Shown here in pieces: positions 1 to 6,248 of a stretch of 14,541 bases of DNA. Position 1 is the stretch's first letter, and each line of letters begins with the position of its first letter. This stretch comes from an uncultured Alphaproteobacteria bacterium (GTDB lineage: Bacteria; Pseudomonadota; Alphaproteobacteria; Sneathiellales; Sneathiellaceae), in assembly GCA_937910835.1 (NCBI GenBank), contig CALEMG010000027.1, positions 1-14,541 on the forward strand. Direction: 5' to 3'. Position numbers and translations under genes: made by a program. The notes beneath the pieces are model-generated. The model ran no database searches. It was not told the origin of the DNA and saw only the letters and a program-made list of their open reading frames with translations.

Positions 1-279
1 TACCGTCGCAATTGGCAGATGAAGCTTGTCATCGGTCACGCTGTATTCGTCGGGCGTCAGCATATGTCCGTCCATCTTGACCGATCGCAGGGTCAGATGC
101 TCGCCGTTCAGGCTGAGTTTCGTGGCATCCGGGTCATTACGCGTTAGCGCCAGCCGGGAGGTGACAAGTGTTTCCTCCTCCCCAAGCTCAACGGTTAGAT
201 CGACGGTCTTGATTAGGAAATCCGGCTCTTTGTAATCTTTAAGATAGATCGTAGCGGGCTTCGCGGAGGATTTGGACAA
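1..279 (-). CDS. pepN: Aminopeptidase N (M1 family), N-terminal part, cut by window edge
   Basis: The first 93 residues of a zinc-dependent M1 aminopeptidase, which trims N-terminal residues from peptides in the cytoplasm. The reading begins M-SKSSAKPATIYLKDYKEP and continues with DYKEPDF, VDLTVELG, LSLNGEHLTLRSVKMDG, which tracks the beta-rich N-terminal domain of E. coli PepN (DYRAPDY, LRLNGEDLKLVSV). The HExxH zinc site lies beyond the window. The start is a TTG at 279-277: AGAAGG lies 9 bases upstream of it, and no ATG in this frame fits between there and the conserved DYKEPDF segment. The gene diverges from dapA across a 268-bp spacer. The family call is firm; the exact start is less so. 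Confidence 0.88.
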   Translation of the reverse strand, partial: MSKSSAKPATIYLKDYKEPDFLIKTVDLTVELGEEETLVTSRLALTRNDPDATKLSLNGEHLTLRSVKMDGHMLTPDEYSVTDDKLHLPIATV

Positions 280-316
280 AGGGGAACACCTTCTACATGG
301 AAAAGACAATTAATTA

Positions 317-344
317 AAGATAACCCCCTTATTACTTTGATCAA
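317..344 (-). promoter_or_regulatory. Possible sigma70-type promoter for pepN
   Basis: Read on the minus strand, TTGATC (344-339) and TATCTT (322-317) are separated by 16 bases. Each matches the consensus hexamer at 4 of 6 positions. The site lies 38 bases upstream of the TTG start, at a sensible distance, but the match is modest and similar pairs occur by chance in AT-rich spacers. Confidence 0.3.
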
Positions 345-418
345 GAGCATATGACGACGCAATGTTGCTGCAAATCGTCAAAATGTGAATAGCTGTACAT
401 CAGAAGTGCAGTTACTGC

Positions 419-446
419 TTGCCTTGGGGGGCATCATGCCTATAAA
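419..446 (+). promoter_or_regulatory. Likely sigma70-type promoter for dapA
   Basis: TTGCCT (419-424) and TATAAA (441-446) are separated by 16 bases. The -35 matches at 4 of 6 and the -10 at 5 of 6 positions. The expected transcript start near 453 gives a leader of about 95 bases before dapA. An 11-base perfect palindrome, GGCATCATGCC (430-440), fills the spacer up to the -10 box, a position where a bound protein would block RNA polymerase. Confidence 0.5.
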
Positions 447-547
447 TCAGGCGGTTCGCCGTGATAATGAAAGGAATGCCCGGTTTAAGGGCGCAATAGC
501 ACGCGAGGCGGATACAACAACATAAACTTACTTTGAGGATTTTTGTC

Positions 548-1426
548 ATGTTTAGAGGATCGATTACAGCGCTTGTTACTCCCTTTGATGGAGCGCGCGT
601 GGACGAGAAATCGTTTCAATCTTTCTGTGACTGGCAAATAAAATCCGGAACCAAGGCGCTTGTTCCTGTTGGCACCACCGGTGAGTCGCCGACGTTAAGC
701 CACCCGGAGCATGATCGTGTGGTGGAGCTTTGTGTCGAAGTGGCGAAGGGGCGTGTGCCAGTAATGGCGGGCGCTGGCTCCAACAACACATTAGAGGCTA
801 TCCGCCTGACGAAGCATGCGAAAGACGCGGGCGCCGATGCGGCCCTGATCGCTATGCCTTATTACAACAAGCCGACGCAGGAAGGTATGTATGCCCATTA
901 CAAGGCGATCAATGATGCGGTCGATATCCCGATTTATATCTATAATATTCCGGGTCGCTCCATCGTTGATATGACACCCGAGACAATGGGGCGTCTGGCG
1001 AAGCTGAGAAATATTGTCGGAGTCAAGGATGCGACGGGCGATGTATCTCGGGTCTCCTTGCAGCGACTTCACTGCGGCACTGATTTTAATCAGCTTTCCG
1101 GTGAAGATGGTTCGGCTATCGGGTTTAACGCCCATGGCGGGAATGGCTGCATCTCAGTGACGGCGAATGTCGCGCCGGAACTTGCCTCCCAGATGCAGGA
1201 GGCGAGCCTTGCCGGGGATAATGCGAAAGCCATTGAGTTGCAGGATCGCCTGATGCCGTTGCATCGGGCGCTGTTCCTTGAATCGAGCCCGGCGCCTACC
1301 AAATATGCTCTATCATTGCTTGGTAAATGCAAGCCGGATGTTCGAATGCCGATCATCCCGCTTGTGAAAGATGAAACCAAGCGCGAAATTGAGGCAGCGA
1401 TGCGCCATGCGGGCATCCTGAACTAA
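548..1426 (+). CDS. dapA: 4-hydroxy-tetrahydrodipicolinate synthase
   Basis: Condenses pyruvate with aspartate semialdehyde, the committed step of the diaminopimelate/lysine pathway; cytoplasmic (beta/alpha)8 barrel. From the ATG at 548 the protein is 292 residues, the same length as E. coli DapA. The active site is complete: Thr43-Thr44 in GTTGES, Tyr132 in YIYNIPGRS, Arg137, and the Schiff-base Lys160 in VGVKDATGD. A TTG at 533 would add five residues, but GAGG at 535-538 sits 9 bases before the ATG at 548 and alignment starts there (MFRGSITALVTPF). smpB follows 21 bases after the stop and is probably co-transcribed. No defect seen. Confidence 0.97.
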   Translation: MFRGSITALVTPFDGARVDEKSFQSFCDWQIKSGTKALVPVGTTGESPTLSHPEHDRVVELCVEVAKGRVPVMAGAGSNNTLEAIRLTKHAKDAGADAALIAMPYYNKPTQEGMYAHYKAINDAVDIPIYIYNIPGRSIVDMTPETMGRLAKLRNIVGVKDATGDVSRVSLQRLHCGTDFNQLSGEDGSAIGFNAHGGNGCISVTANVAPELASQMQEASLAGDNAKAIELQDRLMPLHRALFLESSPAPTKYALSLLGKCKPDVRMPIIPLVKDETKREIEAAMRHAGILN

Positions 1427-1447
1427 ACTAAAGGGTCAGATACAGCT

Positions 1448-1900
1448 ATGGGCCGCACAATCGCGGAAAACCGAAAGGCCCGCTATAACTACTTCATACA
1501 TGAAGAGTTCGAGGCGTGACTGATACTGCTCGTGACGGAGGTGAAGAGCCTTCGCTCCGGGCGGGCGAACATTCAGGACTATTATGCGTCTTTTGATTAT
1601 GATGTCCTGTATCTGATCAATGCGCATATCTCCGAATATGGCCACGGTAACCGCAATAATCATGATCCGCTCCGTCCGCGTCAGCTTCTGATGCATAAGA
1701 AGGAAATCAAGAAGATTGCCGGCCAGATACAGAAGGCGGGCAAGACTCTCGTGCCACTATCGATGTATTTCAACGACCGCGGTATCGTAAAGGTGAAAGT
1801 TGGCCTTGCCTCAGGCAAGAAGCAGCATGACAAGCGCGCGACGGAGCGTGATCGCGACTGGGGCCGTGAAAAACAGCGGTTATTGAAAAGTAGCGTCTGA
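1448..1900 (+). pseudogene. smpB: SsrA-binding protein SmpB, interrupted by an in-frame TGA
   Basis: SmpB binds tmRNA (SsrA) and is needed for trans-translation, the rescue of stalled ribosomes. From ATG 1448 the frame reads MGRTIAENRKARYNYFI then HEEFEA, then TGA at 1517-1519 (codon 24), then LILLVTEVKSLRSGRANIQ and on to a typical C-terminal tail (GKKQHDKRATERDRDWGREK) ending at TGA 1898-1900. Family members have Gly at codon 24 (EAGL) and also at codon 29, where this gene has Val (GTG). The reading frame is the same on both sides, so this is a nonsense change (GGA to TGA is one base), not a frameshift. A truncated product from GTG 1532 has no Shine-Dalgarno and would lack the first 28 residues. 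Sequencing error, recent decay and stop readthrough all remain possible. It ends 5 bases from the convergent DUF2235-PilZ gene. Confidence 0.88.
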
Positions 1901-1905
1901 CTTGT

Positions 1906-3258
1906 CTAGGCCGTCGCCTCGGCGGGAAGTGGGGTTGCAAATTCAAGCCCGAGAAAGTTATCCTGCACCCAGACTACCCGGCTTTTCAGTCCCTCGGAAA
2001 AAGCGCGAGAGGATTGCAGGACAAGCTCCGTGCCCTTGGGCAGTTTCCCCTGATACCAGACCTTCGCGCCCGAACGGCTGTAATCCACCAAGCTGACATT
2101 CATCTTCGTCTCATTAGTGATGATAAAGCCCGGCCAGTCGATTTTTGTGCGGAGGTGACGTCGTTTGTCGATCATCGCATCCATGCGCTCCCGATAGACG
2201 GGAATATCGCTATCGGACAGGCTTGCCAATTGCCGGGGCCGGTATTTCTTATCCAGTTCCCGCCGTTTCAGGACGGATTCATGTAGTTTTTCAGGCTCGA
2301 ACTCAGGTGGAAAACCCTTGCTCGCCATCCCGATCGGTCGGTTAATCTGATTCTTGAACGGGTCATTGACGCCCTGGACTTTTCGTCGGTCCATCGCTAT
2401 CCTGCCCGTGATATCTGGCGCAATCAGCTCATCCAGCTTCTTGGCATCGATATGAAGGCCCTGTTCGGCGGCGCAGTCCAGCAACCAACGCAACGCGATG
2501 TCGGAAAGGCGGCTGTCCCGGCGTCCGCCGACGATATTTTCATGGGAGCCGGGAAACCAGACCTGCTCAACGGCTGTTGTTGTTGGTGAATGAGCCCCGA
2601 TCCAAAGGCCCGGCTTGAAACGGCTGCGCCGTTCATCCAGAGCGAGGGCTTGATATGCGCTCTCTACATTGGCGTTGATCTTGTGATCGTGAAAGGTCAT
2701 CCAGCTTTGCGAAATCCGGTGCAGGCCGGGCAGGGGAAGGCCGTGGCTTCCGACCGTATCCCAGCAGCCGAGAAAGCGGATGCGCGCCGGTTGGGACGGA
2801 AGATGATCGGCGAGGGCCTTTGCCCCCGGTGTATCCAGGGCTTCTTCCGGGATCTGGCTGTATTCATATGCTTCCGGCAGGAGGTCGAGTTTTTCGGGCG
2901 GCAATATGCCGACTTTATCCAGCAGATCCGTCAGCCGACGGATATTACAGGCACCTAGGCCCGCACCGAATAGATAAATTTCGTCCTCCTCACCGCGGTA
3001 ATTTTGCGAAAGGAATGTATAGCTATTAAAGATTTCCGCCTTCATGCCGAAGCCGAATGTGCGCCGCATCACTCTTCTGAAGAGAGCAGGCTTTGCTTCC
3101 AAATCATGCAGATAGCGGATTTGCTCATCGCCGTTTTCATTGTTCTCCGCGATGGAATGAAAGGCTAGAGTGGCATTGCCGGGAACGCGCCTGTTCTTGC
3201 TCCTGAACTGCGGGGTAATCCAGCTACCGTCACTTAATACCACAAGTTTTCGGGCCAT
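1906..3258 (-). CDS. DUF2235-like alpha/beta-hydrolase-fold protein with C-terminal PilZ domain
   Basis: A 450-residue protein with no signal peptide or membrane segment. Residues 3-260 follow the DUF2235 family (relatives of Tle1-type phospholipases): VVLSDGSW at 6-13, the elbow DEIYLFGAGLGA at 92-103, GCWDTVG at 164-170, ALALDERR at 204-211, WFPGSHENIVGG at 234-245. Asp167 and His239 look like the acid and base of the triad, but the nucleophile motif GxSxG is G98-A-G100-L-G102, so the catalytic Ser is Gly (codon at 2959-2961). Residues about 365-443 form a PilZ domain with RRHLR (366-370) and DYSRSG (392-397), matching the RxxxR and D/NxSxxG c-di-GMP-binding motifs. Start ATG 3258 has AGGGAAG upstream. 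Likely a c-di-GMP-responsive non-catalytic protein; function unknown. Confidence 0.82.
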   Translation of the reverse strand: MARKLVVLSDGSWITPQFRSKNRRVPGNATLAFHSIAENNENGDEQIRYLHDLEAKPALFRRVMRRTFGFGMKAEIFNSYTFLSQNYRGEEDEIYLFGAGLGACNIRRLTDLLDKVGILPPEKLDLLPEAYEYSQIPEEALDTPGAKALADHLPSQPARIRFLGCWDTVGSHGLPLPGLHRISQSWMTFHDHKINANVESAYQALALDERRSRFKPGLWIGAHSPTTTAVEQVWFPGSHENIVGGRRDSRLSDIALRWLLDCAAEQGLHIDAKKLDELIAPDITGRIAMDRRKVQGVNDPFKNQINRPIGMASKGFPPEFEPEKLHESVLKRRELDKKYRPRQLASLSDSDIPVYRERMDAMIDKRRHLRTKIDWPGFIITNETKMNVSLVDYSRSGAKVWYQGKLPKGTELVLQSSRAFSEGLKSRVVWVQDNFLGLEFATPLPAEATA

Positions 3259-3282
3259 AATCTTCCCTTTTTTAGCCAGATA

Positions 3283-3291
3283 ATTATAGCA
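3283..3291 (-). promoter_or_regulatory. Extended -10 promoter for the DUF2235-PilZ gene
   Basis: On the minus strand the sequence reads TGCTATAAT: a perfect TATAAT (3288-3283) preceded by the TGn extended -10 element. No good -35 lies 16-18 bases upstream, which an extended -10 can make up for. The predicted transcript would have a leader of roughly 15-20 bases before ATG 3258. Confidence 0.5.
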
Positions 3292-3360
3292 TAACGAGTG
3301 TCACGGGCAGCTTCACAGTTATTGTCCGCAACAAAATCATACATTTTCTGGTTATACAGC

Positions 3361-3410
3361 GGCACTCCCTGCCCAAAATGCCAAATTCATTGTAAACGTA
3401 TTTTGGTGCC
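3361..3410. repeat. Imperfect inverted repeat in a 311-bp intergenic spacer
   Basis: GGCA (3361-3364) pairs with TGCC (3407-3410), and CCAAAAT (3373-3379) pairs with ATTTTGG (3400-3406), with an 8-base bulge on the left arm only and a 20-base loop. It lies in the spacer 3259-3569 between the DUF2235-PilZ and lipoprotein genes. I see no convincing gene in that spacer; a 90-codon open frame there (3298-3570) has no Shine-Dalgarno and an unconvincing composition. Confidence 0.35.
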
Positions 3411-3569
3411 TCGTTCTATGAAAAAAATGCGCCGCTTTTCCTGGAGGCAAATTGTGCAAGCAAATAATGGCCTTACAGTGAGTGCGGGAGCAAAAAAACA
3501 CTCGCATTTGAAATGTAAGCCCATGACAATAGCAGCCATAGATTATTTTTGTGACGAGAGAGGGAAATG

Positions 3570-4229
3570 ATGGAGTTTTTACAAAAGACGAAAGCCGTCT
3601 TGCTGGTTCTTATGCTGATCAGCCTTTCCGCCTGCGCGGTGGATCGGAGCACTGTTTCAGTTGACGCCCCAGAAAATATTTCTAATCCCAGTAATGGTGT
3701 GGAAGTGAAGCTTGCTTCGGTGACAGACGGTCGGGTTTATGAATTTCAGCCGGCGACGCCGGATATTCCGTCACTGTCCGAGGATGAAATAGTGAACGCA
3801 GATATCAAGGCACGGGCCTTTGCGAGAAAAAGAAACTCATATGGAAAGGCACTTGGCGACGTTATTCTTCCCGAAGAGCAAACAGTTGCCGAAATTATGA
3901 AAAAGGCGGTGGCGAATGCTTTTCGGTCCGCCGTGTATCGGGTGATGGAGCCGGGGGATGCTGCCTATGACAGGGCAATTCCGGTAGAGGCGAAAGTTAT
4001 TCAGTTCTGGTCCTGGATTGACTGGGGTTTCTGGGAGCTTAGCGTACATAACCGGGCGGAAGTATTTATCAAGGCACCCACAGGTAAACTGACGGAAGGG
4101 CTAACTGTTCTTAACGAGACCGTAACTAAGCATGCTGCTGTTTTTGACAGCGATTGGCAGGAAAGTGCGGTGACAGGGGTGAGGGAAATCTCGGGAAAAG
4201 TTGCTGAAGAACTAAAGAAATCTCAATAG
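3570..4229 (+). CDS. Outer-membrane lipoprotein, YajG-like in layout
   Basis: 219 residues with a lipoprotein signal peptide: positive n-region (QKTK), hydrophobic core at residues 9-19 and lipobox LSAC with the lipidated Cys22. The residue after Cys is Ala rather than Asp, so the Lol rule predicts the outer membrane. The mature part has a long charged linker and a C-terminal domain with VEAKVIQFWSWIDWG and a VTKHAAVF strand pattern. The layout resembles the YajG-type lipoproteins, but I do not recognise a specific family. ATG codons stand at 3567 and 3570; AGGG at 3561-3564 is 5 bases from the second and only 2 from the first, so 3570 is preferred. The gene converges on the NYN gene 29 bases away; a weak 5-bp hairpin (TCGCC 4252-4256 with GGCGA 4262-4266) lies at the junction. 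Confidence 0.7.
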   Translation: MEFLQKTKAVLLVLMLISLSACAVDRSTVSVDAPENISNPSNGVEVKLASVTDGRVYEFQPATPDIPSLSEDEIVNADIKARAFARKRNSYGKALGDVILPEEQTVAEIMKKAVANAFRSAVYRVMEPGDAAYDRAIPVEAKVIQFWSWIDWGFWELSVHNRAEVFIKAPTGKLTEGLTVLNETVTKHAAVFDSDWQESAVTGVREISGKVAEELKKSQ

Positions 4230-4258
4230 TGGATTGATTGCATTGAGGGAGTCGCCGG

Positions 4259-4867
4259 TCAGGCGATTTCCTCGGCGTCTTCATAGGGTTCGAAGTCGCC
4301 CGGATAATCCTCATAATCCTCCCGGTCAGGTTTCTGTCCGGCGGCCCGGCCGACCTTTTTCTCAAGGTTTTTCAATTCGATAAAGAAGTCCGCTTGGCGG
4401 CGCAGCTCATCGGCGATCATGGGTGGTTGTGATTTCACCGTGCTGACGACAGTGACGCGCACGCCCTGACGCTGAATCGATTCAACCAGCCGGCGGAAGT
4501 CGCCATCGCCGGAGAACAGCACTGCATGGTCGATATGTTTCGCCAGCTCCATCATGTCGATGGCCAACTCGATATCCATATTGCCTTTGTATTTCCGGCG
4601 ACCAGCGGAATCGGTGAACTCCTTGGTCGGTTTGGTGACCATGGTGTAGCCGTTATAATCGAGCCAGTCGACGAGGGGGCGAATGGGGGAATATTCCTGA
4701 TCTTCAATCAGAGCGGTATAATAGAATGCACGGACCAAGCGGCCTTGCGAAGCAAATTCGCCGAGTAATCTTTTATAATCGATGTCGAAACCAAGCGCCC
4801 GGGCGGCCGCGTATAAGTTGGAGCCATCGATGAAAAGAGCGATCCGCTCCTCAGAATAAAAAGGCAT
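4259..4867 (-). CDS. NYN-domain (PIN-like, LabA/DUF88) predicted ribonuclease
   Basis: 202 residues. The NYN domain fills residues 8-165: ALFIDGSNLY (Asp14, Asn17), YKGNMDIELAIDMM (Asp98, Asp104), LFSGDGDF (Asp121, Asp123). These acidic residues form the metal site of PIN-like nucleases, so it probably cleaves or processes RNA; its substrate is unknown. The C-terminal tail of about 35 residues is very acidic (DREDYEDYPGDFEPYEDAEE) and probably disordered. ATG 4867 is preferred over the TTG at 4873 because the GGA of GCGGAATTGG lies at a normal distance from it. The gene diverges from folK, and LabA-like genes often sit near rpoZ/rsh in alphaproteobacteria (recalled, not checked). Confidence 0.88.
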   Translation of the reverse strand: MPFYSEERIALFIDGSNLYAAARALGFDIDYKRLLGEFASQGRLVRAFYYTALIEDQEYSPIRPLVDWLDYNGYTMVTKPTKEFTDSAGRRKYKGNMDIELAIDMMELAKHIDHAVLFSGDGDFRRLVESIQRQGVRVTVVSTVKSQPPMIADELRRQADFFIELKNLEKKVGRAAGQKPDREDYEDYPGDFEPYEDAEEIA

Positions 4868-4886
4868 TACCAATTCCGCATTTAGT

Positions 4887-4892
4887 ATTATA
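4887..4892 (-). promoter_or_regulatory. Possible -10 box for the NYN gene
   Basis: A perfect TATAAT on the minus strand lies 20 bases upstream of ATG 4867. No recognisable -35 hexamer accompanies it, and the surrounding spacer is AT-rich, so it may be chance. Confidence 0.3.
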
Positions 4893-5047
4893 AATTGTTC
4901 TTCGTGTGTGTGCTTTCGCTCCCTAATCTTCCATCAATAGCAAAATTATTTGGTTTTCTCTAGATAAGAATTGCATGTCATCGTGATGATTGTGATGAAA
5001 TAATGCGGAAAACGAGGTATTTTCATGGATTTTGAGGAAAGTTTTAG

Positions 5048-5551
5048 GTGATATTGATTGGATTAGGGGCAAATATGCCACATCCGGACTATGGTGATCC
5101 GGTCAACACATTGGGTGAGGCAGTCCACCGTCTTCGCAAGATTGTCCATGTTTCGCGTCAATCCAGCTGGTATCGCTCTGCCCCGGTACCGATCTCTGAT
5201 CAACCGTGGTTTGTGAATGCCGTGCTCGTCGTTGAAACGGAAATGTCCGAAATTGACCTGTTGCAGGCCCTGCACAGGACCGAGCGTGAATTCGGCCGCG
5301 TTCGTCGTCAGCGGTGGGAGGCACGCGTGCTCGATCTGGATTTGCTCGCCTATCATGATCTGGTAACGGAAAATCAGGATCAGGCGGCTGGTCCTGTGCT
5401 ACCACATCCCCATATGCAGGGGCGGGCATTTGTCCTTGCGCCAATCTCTGAAATCGCGCCAGAATGGCGGCATCCGATAAGCCGGTTACGGGCGTCGGAA
5501 CTGCTTAAAATATTGCCGTCTGAGCAGCCATTTGATGTTGTCGGCGTATAG
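5048..5551 (+). CDS. folK: 2-amino-4-hydroxy-6-hydroxymethyldihydropteridine pyrophosphokinase (HPPK)
   Basis: Transfers pyrophosphate from ATP to 6-hydroxymethyl-dihydropterin in folate synthesis. 167 residues, normal for a single-domain HPPK. Seen: IGLGANM at the N-terminus (4-10), the SSWYRSAPV substrate loop (39-47), WFVNAV (54-59), and the signature RWEARVLDLDLL (89-100), whose Asp96 and Asp98 bind Mg2+. The C-terminal PHPHMQGRAFVLAPISEIAP (119-138) is typical. The start is GTG 5048, with GAGG at 5034-5037 ten bases upstream; the IGLGAN strand must be near the N-terminus, so little can be missing. It stands alone, with no folB or folP beside it, and ends before an intrinsic terminator. 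Confidence 0.95.
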   Translation: MILIGLGANMPHPDYGDPVNTLGEAVHRLRKIVHVSRQSSWYRSAPVPISDQPWFVNAVLVVETEMSEIDLLQALHRTEREFGRVRRQRWEARVLDLDLLAYHDLVTENQDQAAGPVLPHPHMQGRAFVLAPISEIAPEWRHPISRLRASELLKILPSEQPFDVVGV

Positions 5552-5590
5552 GATATCCCTCGCTGATGCGGAAAAGCGACTAAATGGCCT

Positions 5591-5617
5591 AAAAGTGCCA
5601 TATTTCAATGGCTTTTT
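5591..5617 (+). terminator. Intrinsic terminator after folK
   Basis: GCCAT (5597-5601), a 6-base loop and ATGGC (5608-5612) are followed directly by five T (5613-5617). AAAAG before and CTTTT after can extend the stem with a small bulge. The stem is short, so termination may be partial. A further ATGGC at 5584-5588 can pair with the same GCCAT, forming an alternative hairpin without a T-run. Confidence 0.55.
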
Positions 5618-5630
5618 ATGTCAGTTTATC

Positions 5631-5661
5631 TTGCTATCCGTAGCGCAAACGCATATGTAAT
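5631..5661 (+). promoter_or_regulatory. Possible promoter for rpoZ
   Basis: TTGCTA (5631-5636) and TGTAAT (5656-5661) match the -35 at 4 of 6 and the -10 at 5 of 6 positions, but the 19-base spacer is longer than ideal. A promoter is expected here because a terminator lies just upstream and rpoZ begins at 5694. Confidence 0.3.
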
Positions 5662-5693
5662 AAGCTAATCACAGACAATTGGAGTTACTGTAA

Positions 5694-6098
5694 ATGGCAC
5701 GCGTCACTGTTGAAGATTGCGTTGAAAGAGTTCCGAACCGTTTTGAGATCGTTCTGCTGGCCGCCCGCCGGGCGCGGGAAATTGCTGCGGGCTCGATGCT
5801 GACCGTCGATCGGGATAATGATAAAAACCCGGTCGTTTCTCTTCGCGAGATCGGGGATGGCACGATTGAGCTTGATGAACTGAAAGACAATCTTGTGCAT
5901 TCGCTGCAGCGCCGCGTCGAGGTCGATGAGCCGGAAGAAGACAACATGGCCGCCCTGATGAGTGCCAGTAACGAATGGGCCGGCGTTATTCAGGAAAATA
6001 CCGCCGTTGATACTTTCTCAGCCGATGAGGTCGGCGCAACGGGCGGGGATGCTCCGGCAGCAGGAACGGATGCCGATGAACCCGTCGCCGAGAGCTGA
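5694..6098 (+). CDS. rpoZ: RNA polymerase omega subunit
   Basis: Small core subunit that helps fold and hold the beta' subunit of RNA polymerase and, in proteobacteria, contributes to a ppGpp-binding site. The N-terminus MARVTVEDCVERVPNRFEI, then LLAARRAREIAAG and DRDNDKNPVVSLREI, are textbook for alphaproteobacterial omega; QRRVEVDEPEE follows. At 134 residues it is longer than E. coli omega (91), with an acidic, low-complexity tail from about residue 85 that is common in this class. GGAG (5681-5684) precedes the ATG. Its pairing with rsh downstream is the classic rpoZ-spoT arrangement, linking the ppGpp maker to one of its targets. A stable hairpin lies between the two. Confidence 0.96.
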   Translation: MARVTVEDCVERVPNRFEIVLLAARRAREIAAGSMLTVDRDNDKNPVVSLREIGDGTIELDELKDNLVHSLQRRVEVDEPEEDNMAALMSASNEWAGVIQENTAVDTFSADEVGATGGDAPAAGTDADEPVAES

Positions 6099-6115
6099 TT
6101 GGAACACAGGTAAAG

Positions 6116-6155
6116 CCCGGCATTTACAACTCGTATGTGAGACGGAAATGCCGGG
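6116..6155 (+). repeat. Perfect 10-bp inverted repeat between rpoZ and rsh
   Basis: CCCGGCATTT (6116-6125) and AAATGCCGGG (6146-6155) are exact complements around a 20-base loop. The hairpin begins 18 bases after the rpoZ stop and has no T-run, so it does not look like an intrinsic terminator. It could be an RNA processing or stability element, a pause site, or a protein-binding site controlling rsh. Confidence 0.7.
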
Positions 6156-6248
6156 ATCGGCGAGTTTGAGTATCAGAGATCGTATCAGTTTTTTCAGTTT
6201 TATTAGTCAGCGGGAGGGGAGCGGCCATTAACGATCCTGTAAACGCTG

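Noticed and set aside
1517..1519. Selenocysteine or TGA-as-Trp recoding in smpB
   Set aside because: The family has Gly here, not Cys or Trp; TGA terminates intact genes in the window such as rpoZ and rnc; no SECIS-like hairpin is evident just downstream.
2424..2958. Overlapping open frames inside the DUF2235-PilZ gene
   Set aside because: They are reading-frame shadows of the minus-strand gene, with no family resemblance.
3298..3570. 90-codon plus-strand open frame before the lipoprotein gene
   Set aside because: GTG start without Shine-Dalgarno, Cys- and basic-rich composition, and the frame crosses an inverted repeat.
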